From NCBI RefSeq assembly GCF_024436395.1, contig NZ_JAFMZO010000006.1, forward strand, positions 1 through 64,000: a stretch of DNA of 64,000 bases. Reading direction: 5' to 3'. Source of the DNA: Paradesertivirga mongoliensis. GTDB lineage: Bacteria > Bacteroidota > Bacteroidia > Sphingobacteriales > Sphingobacteriaceae. The translations under genes were made by a program, and so were the position numbers. The notes beneath the pieces were generated by a model, which worked only from the letters and a program-made list of their open reading frames with translations, was not told the DNA's origin and made no database searches. Positions 34,060-43,378 of this stretch are shown one piece after another; within the stretch, counting starts at the first letter, position 1; the number at the start of each line of letters is the position of its first letter.

Positions 34060-35982
34060 ATGGCCATTTTAAATCTTTTAGAAGAAACCAGATTTGAAAA
34101 ACTACCAGTTGCAATTTTTGCAAATTCGGAAGCCGCCTCCAGAGAGGTTGCCCGTCGCATAGCGGAGGTTATAACCGAAAATGATAATATTGATCGAAAT
34201 ACAGTAATTGGTTTAGCGACAGGCGCAACTCCTGTTCTTTTATACCAGGAGCTTGTTCGATTATATCGGGAGGAAGGGGTGAGCTTTAAGAATGTTATCA
34301 CCTTTAATCTAGATGAGTATTACCCAATGCAACCTAACTCAAAACAGAGTTATGTTACGTTTATGAAAGAACATCTGTTTAACCATATCGATATTGACTG
34401 GAATAATGTTCACATTCCGGATGGTACATTGGAAGAGGAGCAGGTTGCTGAGTATTGTCTTGAGTATGAACGTAAAATAAGCCTTCATGGGGGAATTGAT
34501 ATTCAGATTTTAGGTATAGGCCGCACGGGGCATATTGGATTTAATGAACCAGGTTCAGCCCCAAATTCAGGAACCAGGTTAGTGACTCTAGCCGACTTAA
34601 CCAGAAGTGATGCATCTGAAGACTTCGGGGGTAAAGAAAATGTACCAACTAAGGCCATTACAATGGGTATTGGGACAGTATTCAAGGCTAAAGAGATTAT
34701 CCTGATGGCTTGGAGTCATAAAAAGGCTTCAATTATAAAAAAAGCTGTTGAGTGCGAAATATCAACCCATGTACCTGCTACCTTTCTTCAGTTATCTGAT
34801 AAAGTACAATTTGTGCTTGACAAGGGAGCGGCTTCTGAATTAACCCGGTTTGACACTCCATGGCTGGTAAAGGATTGTGTATGGGATGATGAACTGATAA
34901 AGAAAGCGGTGATATGGCTGTCTTACAAGGTTGCGAAACCTATACTAAAGCTCACAGAAGATGACTACAATAATAACGGTATGGCACAACTGGCTACGAA
35001 CTATGGGCCGGTATATGATATAAATATCAAAGTATTTAATAGGATACAACATACAATCACTGGTTGGCCGGGAGGAAAGCCAAATGTTGATGATAGCCAA
35101 AGGCCGGAACGTGCAAAGCCGGCTATTAAGCGGTCTCTGATATTTTCACCACACCCTGATGACGATGTAATATCGATGGGCGGTACCTTTATACGTCTGT
35201 CTGACCATGGTCATGATGTACACGTCGCTTATCAAACATCAGGTAACACCGCCGTATGGGATCATGATGCACTGCGGTTTACAGAATTTGCAATTGATTT
35301 TTCTAAATCCCGCAGCCTGGATACAAGAAGGCTTGAACAGGAATATCGCGATATGCTGAAGTTCCTGAAATCAAAGAAACCCAATCAGGCCGATACTGAA
35401 GTGATTAAGACAGTGAAGGGCCTTATTCGTAAAGGCGAAGCGATTGCAGGTGCACGTTTTGTTGGCTTAGATGATAGCCATATTCATTTCATGGATCTGG
35501 AGTTTTATGAATTATCGAAGACCGAGACGAAAAGTAACTACGACAATGATATCCGAAAAACTAAGGAACTGCTACAAGAAATAAAACCGAATCAAATATT
35601 TACAGCAGGAGATTTTGCTGATCCTCATGGGACGCACAAGGTCTGTTTCGATATTCTGCTCGAGGCTTTAAAGCAGCTAAAGCTGGAAAAAACGGATTGG
35701 ATACAGGACTGTTGGGTGTGGCTCTACCGCGGAGCATGGCACGAATTCAAAATCCATGAGATACAAATGGCAGTACCTTTATCACCCTTGGAAGTAGAGA
35801 GGAAACGAAACGCAATATTCAAACATCAATCACAAAAAGATTATCCAGTTTTCCCAGGAGACGATTCCCGAGAGTTTTGGGTTAGAGCTGAGGATAGGAC
35901 CCGAGAGACCGCTAAAGCTTATAATAGACTGGGATTAGCAGAATACGAAGCTATAGAAGCGTTCGTAAGGTACATTTTTTGA
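34060..35982 (+). CDS. nagB: Glucosamine-6-phosphate deaminase fused to PIG-L/LmbE-type deacetylase
   Basis: A 640-residue two-domain protein. The N-terminal ~270 residues are NagB-like: GLATGATPVLLYQELVRLY, NLDEYYPM and GIGRTGHIGFNEPGS (about 151-165). The C-terminal ~290 residues are a PIG-L/LmbE de-N-acetylase with the metal motif SPHPDDDVISMGG (about 362-374) and FADPHGTHK. The fusion could deacetylate GlcNAc-6-P and deaminate GlcN-6-P to fructose-6-P and ammonia in one chain; no separate nagA is seen in the window. In E. coli NagB the loop reads GNDGHIAFNEP; here RT replaces ND, so the usual active-site Asp is absent. Such fused forms are common in Bacteroidota. Confidence 0.9.
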   Translation: MAILNLLEETRFEKLPVAIFANSEAASREVARRIAEVITENDNIDRNTVIGLATGATPVLLYQELVRLYREEGVSFKNVITFNLDEYYPMQPNSKQSYVTFMKEHLFNHIDIDWNNVHIPDGTLEEEQVAEYCLEYERKISLHGGIDIQILGIGRTGHIGFNEPGSAPNSGTRLVTLADLTRSDASEDFGGKENVPTKAITMGIGTVFKAKEIILMAWSHKKASIIKKAVECEISTHVPATFLQLSDKVQFVLDKGAASELTRFDTPWLVKDCVWDDELIKKAVIWLSYKVAKPILKLTEDDYNNNGMAQLATNYGPVYDINIKVFNRIQHTITGWPGGKPNVDDSQRPERAKPAIKRSLIFSPHPDDDVISMGGTFIRLSDHGHDVHVAYQTSGNTAVWDHDALRFTEFAIDFSKSRSLDTRRLEQEYRDMLKFLKSKKPNQADTEVIKTVKGLIRKGEAIAGARFVGLDDSHIHFMDLEFYELSKTETKSNYDNDIRKTKELLQEIKPNQIFTAGDFADPHGTHKVCFDILLEALKQLKLEKTDWIQDCWVWLYRGAWHEFKIHEIQMAVPLSPLEVERKRNAIFKHQSQKDYPVFPGDDSREFWVRAEDRTRETAKAYNRLGLAEYEAIEAFVRYIF

Positions 35983-36032
35983 CACCAGACGGAGCTAGGA
36001 TGTGCAAGGAATAAAGGCTTGATACTGGTGTC
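35981..36032 (+). terminator. Long-loop inverted repeat after nagB fusion
   Basis: GACACCAG (35981-35988) pairs with CTGGTGTC (36025-36032) across a 36-nt loop that overlaps the gene end. No T tract follows; weak terminator candidate. Confidence 0.25.
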
Positions 36033-36071
36033 TACGTCAATATATGTATTAGTTACATTAAATAAATTACC

Positions 36072-37082
36072 ATGAAAGTAAACATAACTAAATTTCTTCA
36101 CGAGAAAGCTTTCTGCTTGATTTTATGTGTAAAGGTTGTACTTGTAACTGTGTCGTGCAAACAATCAGATTCTCCTCCCAGGGAAAGTAAGCCCAATCCG
36201 GATGTTCGTTATCCGGTCAACCAAGCAGATCCCAGCATTTTTTATTTTGATGGTCAATATTATCTATATGGAACGAACGATAACAACCCGGATAATGGGT
36301 TTCTCGTTTATGTGTCAAATGATATGAGCACATGGGTGCTAAAAAAGCAAGCCATGTATAAAGGTGACTCTTTTGGCGATTGGGGATTTTGGGCACCTCA
36401 TGTATTCAAGCATGGCGAAAGATTTTATATGGCCTACACAGCTAATGAGAGAATTGCTATAGCAGAAAGCGACAGTCCTTTAGGCCCGTTTAAACAGACA
36501 GTGAAAAAAGCTCTGGAATCACCAGTTAAACTGATCGATCCTTACGTGTTTTTTGACGATGACGGTAAGAAGTATCTTTTTCATGTACGCCTTGGTAATG
36601 GCAACCGCGTTTTTGTGTCGGAGATGAGTGAGGATTTGTCGGAGACGAAGGAAGAAACGACAGTGGAGTGTATCCGTGCATCTCTCCCATGGGAAAGGGT
36701 TCAGGGGGCAGTGGCCGAGGGACCGACCGTCGTCAAGAATAACGGCTTATACTACCTAGTGTATTCTGCTAATCATTATCAAAGTAAAGATTATGCAGTA
36801 GGATATGCGGTGAGTAACAATGTATATGGTCCTTGGACCAAGTTTGAGGGCAATCCTATAATCAGCCGAAACAGTACTCTTAAACCAGGAAGTGGCCACG
36901 GAGACCTTTTTAAGGATAAAAACAACGAGTTGTGGTATGTCTTTCACACACATAATAGCCTTAACAGTATTAGCCCGCGTCTTACAGCCATAGTAAAAGC
37001 GTCCTTCGTGGAGGATAACAGCGGAACTGATAAATTTCAAATTGATAATAGCAGTTTTAGCTACCAGAATTTCAGTTACTAA
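36072..37082 (+). CDS. GH43 family glycosidase lipoprotein
   Basis: A 336-residue lipoprotein (signal peptide ending near TVSC, C26-C27 region, then KQSD). GH43 features: NQADPSIFYFDGQYYLYGT (catalytic base Asp), WGFWAPHVF, KLIDPYVFFDDDG (second Asp) and AVAEGPTVVKNNGLYYLVYSA (acid Glu). The SGHGDLF histidine motif is present as well. It is the third GH43 of the locus and the last gene of the glycan region in this direction. The arabino/xylo/galacto specificity cannot be assigned by eye. Confidence 0.87.
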   Translation: MKVNITKFLHEKAFCLILCVKVVLVTVSCKQSDSPPRESKPNPDVRYPVNQADPSIFYFDGQYYLYGTNDNNPDNGFLVYVSNDMSTWVLKKQAMYKGDSFGDWGFWAPHVFKHGERFYMAYTANERIAIAESDSPLGPFKQTVKKALESPVKLIDPYVFFDDDGKKYLFHVRLGNGNRVFVSEMSEDLSETKEETTVECIRASLPWERVQGAVAEGPTVVKNNGLYYLVYSANHYQSKDYAVGYAVSNNVYGPWTKFEGNPIISRNSTLKPGSGHGDLFKDKNNELWYVFHTHNSLNSISPRLTAIVKASFVEDNSGTDKFQIDNSSFSYQNFSY

Positions 37083-37093
37083 GGTGAGCTGGA

Positions 37094-37303
37094 ATGGGAA
37101 AAGTAAATGGAGATAAAGGTAATACTAAGTCTAGTGCTTTAGTCCATTATCAGGGATACATAGGAAGTTTAAGAAAGACGTATCGTTTTCCTGATTATCA
37201 TTTTCCAACCACAATCATCAAACCCGGTCGAACGATGGCGTTTATTATTACTCTTCATGCTTGGCAAAATTACAACTGTCCTCTAATTGTATATTGCATG
37301 TAA
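37094..37303 (+). CDS. Small hypothetical frame after GH43
   Basis: A 69-codon frame starting 11 bp after the GH43 stop with a GGTGAGCTGGA purine-rich stretch before its ATG. No domain, signal peptide or familiar motif; composition is ordinary. It could be chance. Confidence 0.25.
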   Translation: MGKVNGDKGNTKSSALVHYQGYIGSLRKTYRFPDYHFPTTIIKPGRTMAFIITLHAWQNYNCPLIVYCM

Positions 37304-37509
37304 GCGGCTTTAGTTCGTCTCGTATGGCTCCAAACTGAAACTTCTAACATTGTGCTTCGGTCTTATCATATTCAGTTAAGCTGTGTTGCACTCTAGTGTT
37401 TGATAGCCTTTCGCAATTGATGGTGGTTATACGAGCCTGGAAGATTAAGAGCAAGCTCGAAGCGGACGTTTTCCAAAACAGGATGCGGGTGCAGTGGTAT
37501 TTTCGTTGT

Positions 37510-38538
37510 CTATTTTGACGCATCTTCGTGGGCCAGTAGATTAGGTGCCTCCTTTAACAAATACTGTCGCAGTTTCCTTGGAGAACTTCCATGTTCTTTT
37601 TTAAAAGAGCGTATAAAAGCTGCCGGCTCGGAATATCCAAGAAGATACGACATGTTCGTAATTGAAAATTGATGATGTCGGATAAGAAAACCAGTGATTT
37701 CGTGTTTTAGTGATTTCATTATCGACTTGAAGTTGTTCCCCTCGGAAGAGAGCCTCCGTTGCAGGGTTCGAGGCGTCAAATTTAACACATCACACACCAT
37801 ATGAATATCAGGTAAAACTGGACTCGCCATTTTCAAACTGATAACCCTGATCTTTCTGCTGAACGACTCATCAGGGCGCATAGCTTCAATGAGGCTTAAA
37901 TATTGGGGAATGAGCGTATCTAAACCCCATCCTTGATTATTTTGAAGCGTTGCTTTCAAAATTGTGTGTTGAAAGTTAACCGAAAACATTTCACCTTTCT
38001 TCCAGTGATTAGGATATTCCCTCTTATAATATGGCGAAGTCACTCCGATGGATGTAGCTTCCCCGCTCAGTAGCTGAATTTCCCTCGATATTACTGTAAG
38101 CATGGTTTCGAGAAGCACCCTTGAGACCAGTGAGGTTTTGTCATGGGTGCTTAGAACGATCGATGCAATGTTTCCTGAACGGGAGCTAGTTGTAGTCACT
38201 AGCGGTAAGGTGCGATTTAGATAGTCCTGACAATAAAAAAGAGCCTCTTGTACAGTGGTGCTTTTTAATGATACACTGAAAATGGCACCTAGCGTTTTCA
38301 AGTTGAGATGATTTCCTACGCGTATTCCAAGCTTGTCATCTTTCAATAAATCGACTATTGTTTCAAGAATATAGACAAAATCATCGCCGTCGACAATTAA
38401 GTCAGGTTTGTCCAAATCAGGCAGCGGATGTCCTAAAGCTTTACCTAGCTTTTTAGAAGAGATTCCACGCAGTTCGGCGTAATCAGTAAATGCTTTTAGG
38501 TGTAATGCAAGAACATTCACTTTGTCGTCCAATATCAA
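37510..38538 (-). CDS. AraC-family transcriptional regulator
   Basis: A 342-residue protein with an arabinose-binding-type N-terminal domain (VDGDDFVYILETIVDLLKDD, LGIRVGNHLNLKTLGAIF) and a C-terminal AraC double helix-turn-helix (VCDVLNLTPRTLQRRL, ITNMSYLLGYSEPAAFIRSFKKEHGSSPRKLRQ). It is divergent from the MDR oxidoreductase gene with only 52 bp between starts, so it most likely controls that gene and the OsmC gene behind it. Inducer unknown. Confidence 0.9.
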   Translation of the reverse strand: MILDDKVNVLALHLKAFTDYAELRGISSKKLGKALGHPLPDLDKPDLIVDGDDFVYILETIVDLLKDDKLGIRVGNHLNLKTLGAIFSVSLKSTTVQEALFYCQDYLNRTLPLVTTTSSRSGNIASIVLSTHDKTSLVSRVLLETMLTVISREIQLLSGEATSIGVTSPYYKREYPNHWKKGEMFSVNFQHTILKATLQNNQGWGLDTLIPQYLSLIEAMRPDESFSRKIRVISLKMASPVLPDIHMVCDVLNLTPRTLQRRLSSEGNNFKSIMKSLKHEITGFLIRHHQFSITNMSYLLGYSEPAAFIRSFKKEHGSSPRKLRQYLLKEAPNLLAHEDASK

Positions 38539-38590
38539 TTTTGTGCTTTTCTTGGAAGCTAATTTCGTGTAGTAAATAAAAGCAAAAAAA

Positions 38591-39628
38591 ATGAAAGCTT
38601 ATCACCTCGATTTGTTCAATGATGTTGACGGCATTGTACTTCATGATCATGAAATGCCAGTAGTTAAGGGTAACGAATTGTTGATTCGTATTAAGGCGGT
38701 ATCGTTAAATCGCCGCGATACCTACATTTTAGATCAGACGTACCCCTTGCCTGCTAAACAGGGAATTATCCCTGTAAGTGATGGAGCGGGTGAGATTGTT
38801 GCAATTGGGCAAGATGTTAGTCGCTTTGAAGTTGGCGACAAAGTAATTGGTTGTTATTTTCCGAGGTGGCGCGACGGAAAAATGGGGTACGATGTGGTGG
38901 ATCAATTAGGTTGTACTATGAATGGTATGCTTACCGAATACGCTGTTCTGCATGAAGATTCTGTAGTGAAATTTCCTGCATTCCTATCATGGGAGGAAGC
39001 GGCTACGTTGCCTTGTGCAGGCCTAGTTGCCTGGAGTGCCTTGATGGGCCCTAGTGCTATTACACCCGGTTGTACGATACTGACAATCGGAAGCGGTGGC
39101 GTTTCCCTGTTTGCCATTCAGTTTGCTAAAATGGTAGGTGCGACAATAATTTCACTTACTTCGAGCGATAGCAAAATGGAAAGGCTAATTTCTTTGGGGG
39201 CTACCCATGTTATTAATTATCGCACCGACACCGAGTGGGATGAAACAGTTCTTAAGATAACTAATAATAAGGGGGTTGACAGGGTAATCGAAACGGGCGG
39301 CACAGATACATTGGAAAAATCTATCAAAGCAACTGCCCTTGGAGGTGAAGTAGTTGCTGTTAGCCCCGTAGGTACACTAAACGACAACCAGACTAATGAA
39401 TTAAAGTATTTCCTCCATTCTTTATTTGTACGGTTAGTGACTTTAAAGCCATTATTTGTCGGTAGTCGCCTAAGCCTTGAGAGCATGTGCCGTGCAATTG
39501 AAAGTAATCGCGTTCGCCCTGTAATAGATAAGGTTTTTTCATTCGAGGAGGCGAAAGAAGCGTATCGTTATTTCGCAACAGGTAACCAAATGGGCAAAGT
39601 AATAATTAAGGGGTCAATTGATCAGTAG
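38591..39628 (+). CDS. Zinc-independent MDR-family alcohol dehydrogenase/quinone oxidoreductase
   Basis: A 345-residue medium-chain reductase: GroES-like part (PVSDGAGEIVAIGQDVSRFEVGDKVIG) and a Rossmann part (GSGGVSLFAIQFAKMVGATII, GATHVINYRTD, ETGGTDTLEKSI). The zinc ligands of classical alcohol dehydrogenases are missing, so it belongs to the NAD(P)H-dependent quinone reductase/enoyl-reductase-like side. It is divergent from an AraC regulator and followed at once by an OsmC gene, a pairing that suggests a response to reactive carbonyls or peroxides. Confidence 0.87.
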   Translation: MKAYHLDLFNDVDGIVLHDHEMPVVKGNELLIRIKAVSLNRRDTYILDQTYPLPAKQGIIPVSDGAGEIVAIGQDVSRFEVGDKVIGCYFPRWRDGKMGYDVVDQLGCTMNGMLTEYAVLHEDSVVKFPAFLSWEEAATLPCAGLVAWSALMGPSAITPGCTILTIGSGGVSLFAIQFAKMVGATIISLTSSDSKMERLISLGATHVINYRTDTEWDETVLKITNNKGVDRVIETGGTDTLEKSIKATALGGEVVAVSPVGTLNDNQTNELKYFLHSLFVRLVTLKPLFVGSRLSLESMCRAIESNRVRPVIDKVFSFEEAKEAYRYFATGNQMGKVIIKGSIDQ

Positions 39629-39644
39629 AATAAAAAACAAAATT

Positions 39645-40073
39645 ATGGTACTTAAAAGAACGTCAATTGCAGAGTGGGGAGGAGCCTCAACTGCAGGTAA
39701 AGGAATTCTTTCAACCGGAAGTAAACTCATAGAGAACGGGCAGTATTCATTTCCCTCGAGATTTGAACAGGCAACGGGTACGAATCCGGAGGAACTGATA
39801 GCTGCAGCATTTGCGGGATGTTATTCTATGGCGCTTTCGTTCATCTTAGATATGGATGCTATTAAATCTGAGATTATTCGAACTGAAGCCACCTTGAGTA
39901 TGGAAGTTGGACCTGGAAACGTGGAAATCACCGGAGTTCACCTTCAAGTAACCGGGGCTGTTCCAGGAATTGATCAAGCTCTGTTTTATACTTATGCAGA
40001 GAAAGCTAGAACGAGTTGCGCAGTTTCTAGAATCTTAAGAATACCGATATCACTAGAGGCTGTTTTACGTTAA
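39645..40073 (+). CDS. OsmC/Ohr-family peroxide reductase
   Basis: About 142 residues with both OsmC cysteine motifs: NPEELIAAAFAGCYSMALS (first Cys) and ARTSCAVSRIL (second Cys). Members reduce organic hydroperoxides through this Cys pair. The start is set at ATG 39645 (MVLKRTSIAEWGG), 16 bp after the preceding stop; a TTG at 39618 would overlap that gene and is less likely. It is probably co-transcribed with the oxidoreductase gene. Confidence 0.9.
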   Translation: MVLKRTSIAEWGGASTAGKGILSTGSKLIENGQYSFPSRFEQATGTNPEELIAAAFAGCYSMALSFILDMDAIKSEIIRTEATLSMEVGPGNVEITGVHLQVTGAVPGIDQALFYTYAEKARTSCAVSRILRIPISLEAVLR

Positions 40074-40313
40074 ATGATATATGAACTCCTAGGATATTTA
40101 AGAATGGTCAACCTCTTTGGTACTATCAAGGGAGGAAACGCACTGATTTTATACGATTTCGGAGATTTACTTCTTACCAGAAACCAGATAGAGTCATCAG
40201 GTAATTTGAATCGTACGGAAATCATTGGATCTCAGTATTGCCTATTGATAGTAACGGAAAATAATTTCCTCTTAAAAATGAGTGTCTATTCTGGTATAAG
40301 GGGAGGTATCTAA
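40074..40313 (+). CDS. Small hypothetical frame abutting OsmC gene
   Basis: A 79-codon frame whose ATG directly follows the OsmC stop. No motif or signal is recognised. The tight junction could mean coupling, but chance is equally likely. Confidence 0.22.
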   Translation: MIYELLGYLRMVNLFGTIKGGNALILYDFGDLLLTRNQIESSGNLNRTEIIGSQYCLLIVTENNFLLKMSVYSGIRGGI

Positions 40314-40397
40314 AAAAGTACGACCTTCTGTCATCCAACTCCATGGAAGGAAATTTAAATCCTTTACCATGATTTTCCATTACTTGGGATCTCTATT

Positions 40398-41198
40398 CTA
40401 ATCAAAGTAATTTTGTTGCTTATCTTTCTCTTTTTTCGCTGCAGCCGCTGCAATCACTAGAGCAATGCCACAGAAAGCAAGGCATACGAAAGCTCCAGTT
40501 ATGTTTTCCCCCTCTTTGAAGAGGGGGAAGCGAATCGCATAATAAATATGTAACATGATAAGCCATAAGAATAGAGTTATGCCTAATAAGATACCAACCA
40601 ACTTTGTTTTGAAGTTTATTAAAAGAGCAATACTGAATCCGCCCAAGGCGATACCTGAAATATATGTCCACATTAACGCCCAGGGTATATATTTAGGGAC
40701 CATTCCGCTAACTTTTTGTGCTCCTGCAAGATGGCCGTAGCCAAAAATGCCAAGCATGAAGGCAAAAAAGAATTTCCCAGCAGGAGTGAGTTTATTTAGA
40801 GCATCAAAAAAATTATTGCGTTTCGCATCTTGAGATGCAGAGGCCACTATTAAAGCGCCACCGGACAACGCCAGAAGCTTTATTGCATCTATCCATGTGG
40901 CTCTCACCTCGGGTTGATCAAGTAATCGCACTGGCAGGTGCCCCACAAGTAGAAAAATAAAAAATACCGCTGCCAGCATCAAGCTACTTTGCCTTACATG
41001 CCTGCCGAGACAAATGAGGATACCTGAAACAAGAAGGTAAATCGCAATGACGTATACGAAAATTGTAAATCCTGCCACCGATTCTGGTGATACAGGCATA
41101 ATTACTGGTCTGAAGCCATTGAAAAAGAAATGAAGTATCGCTATTCCGGATACACCTAGGCCGAAAAAGACCCTTCCACAAATTTTTAGTTTTGTCAT
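40398..41198 (-). CDS. DoxX-like integral membrane protein
   Basis: A 266-residue protein with seven or eight hydrophobic helices, e.g. VFFGLGVSGIAILHFFF near the start and VCLAFCGIALVIAAAAA at the end, followed by a short charged tail (KKEKDKQQN). The spacing and the early GVSGIAILHFFFNGF stretch resemble DoxX/DUF-type small membrane proteins in tandem. No catalytic motif is visible and function is unknown. It is convergent with the OsmC region and separate from the next genes. Confidence 0.7.
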   Translation of the reverse strand: MTKLKICGRVFFGLGVSGIAILHFFFNGFRPVIMPVSPESVAGFTIFVYVIAIYLLVSGILICLGRHVRQSSLMLAAVFFIFLLVGHLPVRLLDQPEVRATWIDAIKLLALSGGALIVASASQDAKRNNFFDALNKLTPAGKFFFAFMLGIFGYGHLAGAQKVSGMVPKYIPWALMWTYISGIALGGFSIALLINFKTKLVGILLGITLFLWLIMLHIYYAIRFPLFKEGENITGAFVCLAFCGIALVIAAAAAKKEKDKQQNYFD

Positions 41199-41528
41199 GT
41201 TTTTAATTTATGCGTTGAATTCTTCAAAGTAAGCGATAGTAGCGCCGGAAACGAGAGTCAAAAACCTAACAAAATCCTACACAAAGCAAACAAATTGAAG
41301 ATCGCACAGGCGAGTGGAGCAATTGATAACAGTAGTCGCTTTAATGTCCTACAACTGGACGAGACGGAACCATTTTTTCGTAGGTTCGATGAGAGCAATC
41401 TGGGTGACCCGTCAAACGGACATTTCTTGTATAGGATCCAAGAAAGGAGCGATTACCCATCAGAAAAAACTATTTTAGGAGTTGAACGCGGACATACTTA
41501 AATGAACAGAAATTTATCAGGTTGTTAG
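41199..41528. other. Gene-free stretch upstream of the split membrane protein gene
   Basis: 330 bp; a frame here uses only a TTG start and has no recognisable content. I see no hairpin or repeat. Confidence 0.35.
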
Positions 41529-41828
41529 ATGGACGACAGAATAATAATTCAGGAAAGTATAGGCAAGATTTTCAAGCAACATGGTTGGCCTAGCGTAAGC
41601 GGTATGACACAACGCAATTTCGAGCATCTTAGTAGTGAACTTTATAAGAAATCAGGCATATTAATTAGTGGTGTGACAATCAAGCGGCTTGCAAATGGGA
41701 ACTTCAGTCGGATGCCTCAAGTTGCCACACTCAATGCAATTGCCAATTATTTTGATTTTGAGAATTGGGAAGAATATAGGGCTTCATTGGACAAAGACGA
41801 ATTACGGTTAATTTCAGGAGCCCCATAA
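41529..41828 (+). CDS. N-terminal part of a split protein (HTH-like domain)
   Basis: A 99-residue product: IIIQESIGKIFKQHGWPSVSGM..NFEHLSSELYKKSGILISGVTIKRLANGN..RMPQVATLNAIANYFDFENWEEY. The pattern resembles a helix-turn-helix or repressor-like domain that selects on growth or envelope state. It ends at a TAA (41826-41828); reading on in the same frame gives a basic stretch, a transmembrane helix and a long extracytoplasmic domain. The intact ancestor was therefore probably one ~437-residue membrane protein. The short product may still be made. Confidence 0.6.
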   Translation: MDDRIIIQESIGKIFKQHGWPSVSGMTQRNFEHLSSELYKKSGILISGVTIKRLANGNFSRMPQVATLNAIANYFDFENWEEYRASLDKDELRLISGAP

Positions 41829-42842
41829 AAGTCTTCGAAAAAAAGCGCTAAACTGTTAAGGGGGGCTTTTCTTGGTTTAGTAATAGCCGTATTGGTCTTT
41901 GGAATACTCTATTTCTCGTCGCTCAGGCCTAAGATTAAGAACATTCAAAAGGCGTCACTTTCCGCACATAAAACTACAGCTAACCAGTTGCCCAACACCG
42001 TTATATTTAATTACAATATTGATGAGGTTGAAGCAGATAGTTTTTTCATTCAGCAATCGTGGGATAAAAATCGGCGGGTACGTATCTACAAAAACAACTA
42101 TACACTGACCGATATTTATTATGAACCAGGTTACCACACAGCCAAACTAATAGCAAACGACTCTATCATCAAAACAGTTCCCGTAAATATACCAACCAAT
42201 GGATGGTTCTTTTATGCCAACGAATATAAAACAAGATATCACACTGAATATATTAAGGTACTTAGCCCTAATAGGAACGGATATTTGAGTATCACGACAG
42301 ATGATCTGAAAAGAAGTGGCGTGCATACTGATCGAGAGAAAATGTATCTCTATTCTTTGTTTTCTAAAAGATTGAATATTAGTGGTGACAATTTCAAATT
42401 AAGAACGCGTGTTCGAATGAAGGAAATTATTAACAACTTTTGTTCTTATATTACATTGGAATTATATTCCCAGAAACATTTTATTCTTGTAAAAAGTACG
42501 TCTCAAGGGTGTGCAAGCGAGGCGATGTTATCTTTTGCTGAGAAGAAAATCAGTGGAAGAAATACAGACCTAACTTCAACAACCTATAACGTTAGGGAGT
42601 GGACAGAAATTGAGGTAGACGTAAAAAACAAGCATTTTACGCTTTATATTAATGGTAAAAAAAGCTTTAAAGGGGACTATCGAGCTGACATGAAATCCAT
42701 TACAGGATTATCGTTCATATCAAATGGGTTATGCGAAGTTGAATATATTGAACTGAAAGGCCAGGATGGAAAAGTAGCTTATAAAAGCAACTTCAAGGAT
42801 AGCGTAGAGCAGCACCGGAATAACGAACCAACAAGCAGATAA
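41829..42842 (+). pseudogene. C-terminal part of the split protein (TM helix plus LamG-like domain), no proper start
   Basis: The frame continues unbroken from the TAA at 41826 to a stop at 42842: KSSKKSAKLLRGAFLG, a transmembrane helix (VIAVLVFGILYF), then about 300 residues of beta-rich sequence with a jelly-roll look (YLYSLFSKRLNISGDNFKLRTRVRMKE, WTEIEVDVKNKHFTLYINGKKSF, LSFISNGLCEVEYIEL) reminiscent of LamG/concanavalin-like domains. No ATG occurs before the domain; the first usable start is a TTG at 41892 inside the membrane helix. It is best read as the rear half of the preceding gene after a nonsense mutation. Confidence 0.6.
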
Positions 42843-43378
42843 AAGCCCCAGTTGCATCTATTGAAGGTAACGCTGACAAAGTTTAAAATAGGTAACCGGG
42901 TCGCTGGTGCAGGATTCGAAATGGATCGCAAAAAAATGGGGGCAGATATGGGAAGAAATAGTCACTGAACTGAAAATAAACCGTAATTAACAAAGTATAC
43001 TACTATATGAAAGGGGCTCTGTATCGCTACTTTTTTTATCTATTATTCTTTATCAATACCACAAAGTTAGGCTGTAATGGAGACACTGGAAAGCAGTACT
43101 AAAATTGGGTATTCGGTTTCCGAAGCCTCCGAATGGAACACTGAAGAGAAAGGTTAATATTTTGCGGACTGTGTCATAAATTGTAAAGCTATTTGATGAC
43201 TCGCCTTTTGTGATTAACAGCCCTTCAAACTGGCGAAAAAATCTATAACCATATGAAGTTTACTATTTATACAATTTTTCTTAGTTCACTATTATTTTTC
43301 CATCCTGTAGTTGTATAAAACAAACGTTTAGATATTTCAATAGAAAACCCAGCCACTAAAATTCATAGGCAGGCTTGG
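42843..43378. other. Gene-poor stretch with short signal-peptide-like frames
   Basis: Two tiny frames start like secreted proteins: 43007-43102 (31 aa, hydrophobic core then KLGC) and one near 43254 (about 21 aa, MKFTIYTIFLSSLLFF). Both stop soon after the hydrophobic part. They look like remnants of decayed genes; nothing else is seen. Confidence 0.3.

Noticed and set aside
41295..41501. 68-codon frame upstream of the split gene
   Set aside because: Only a TTG start, no Shine-Dalgarno, no recognisable content.
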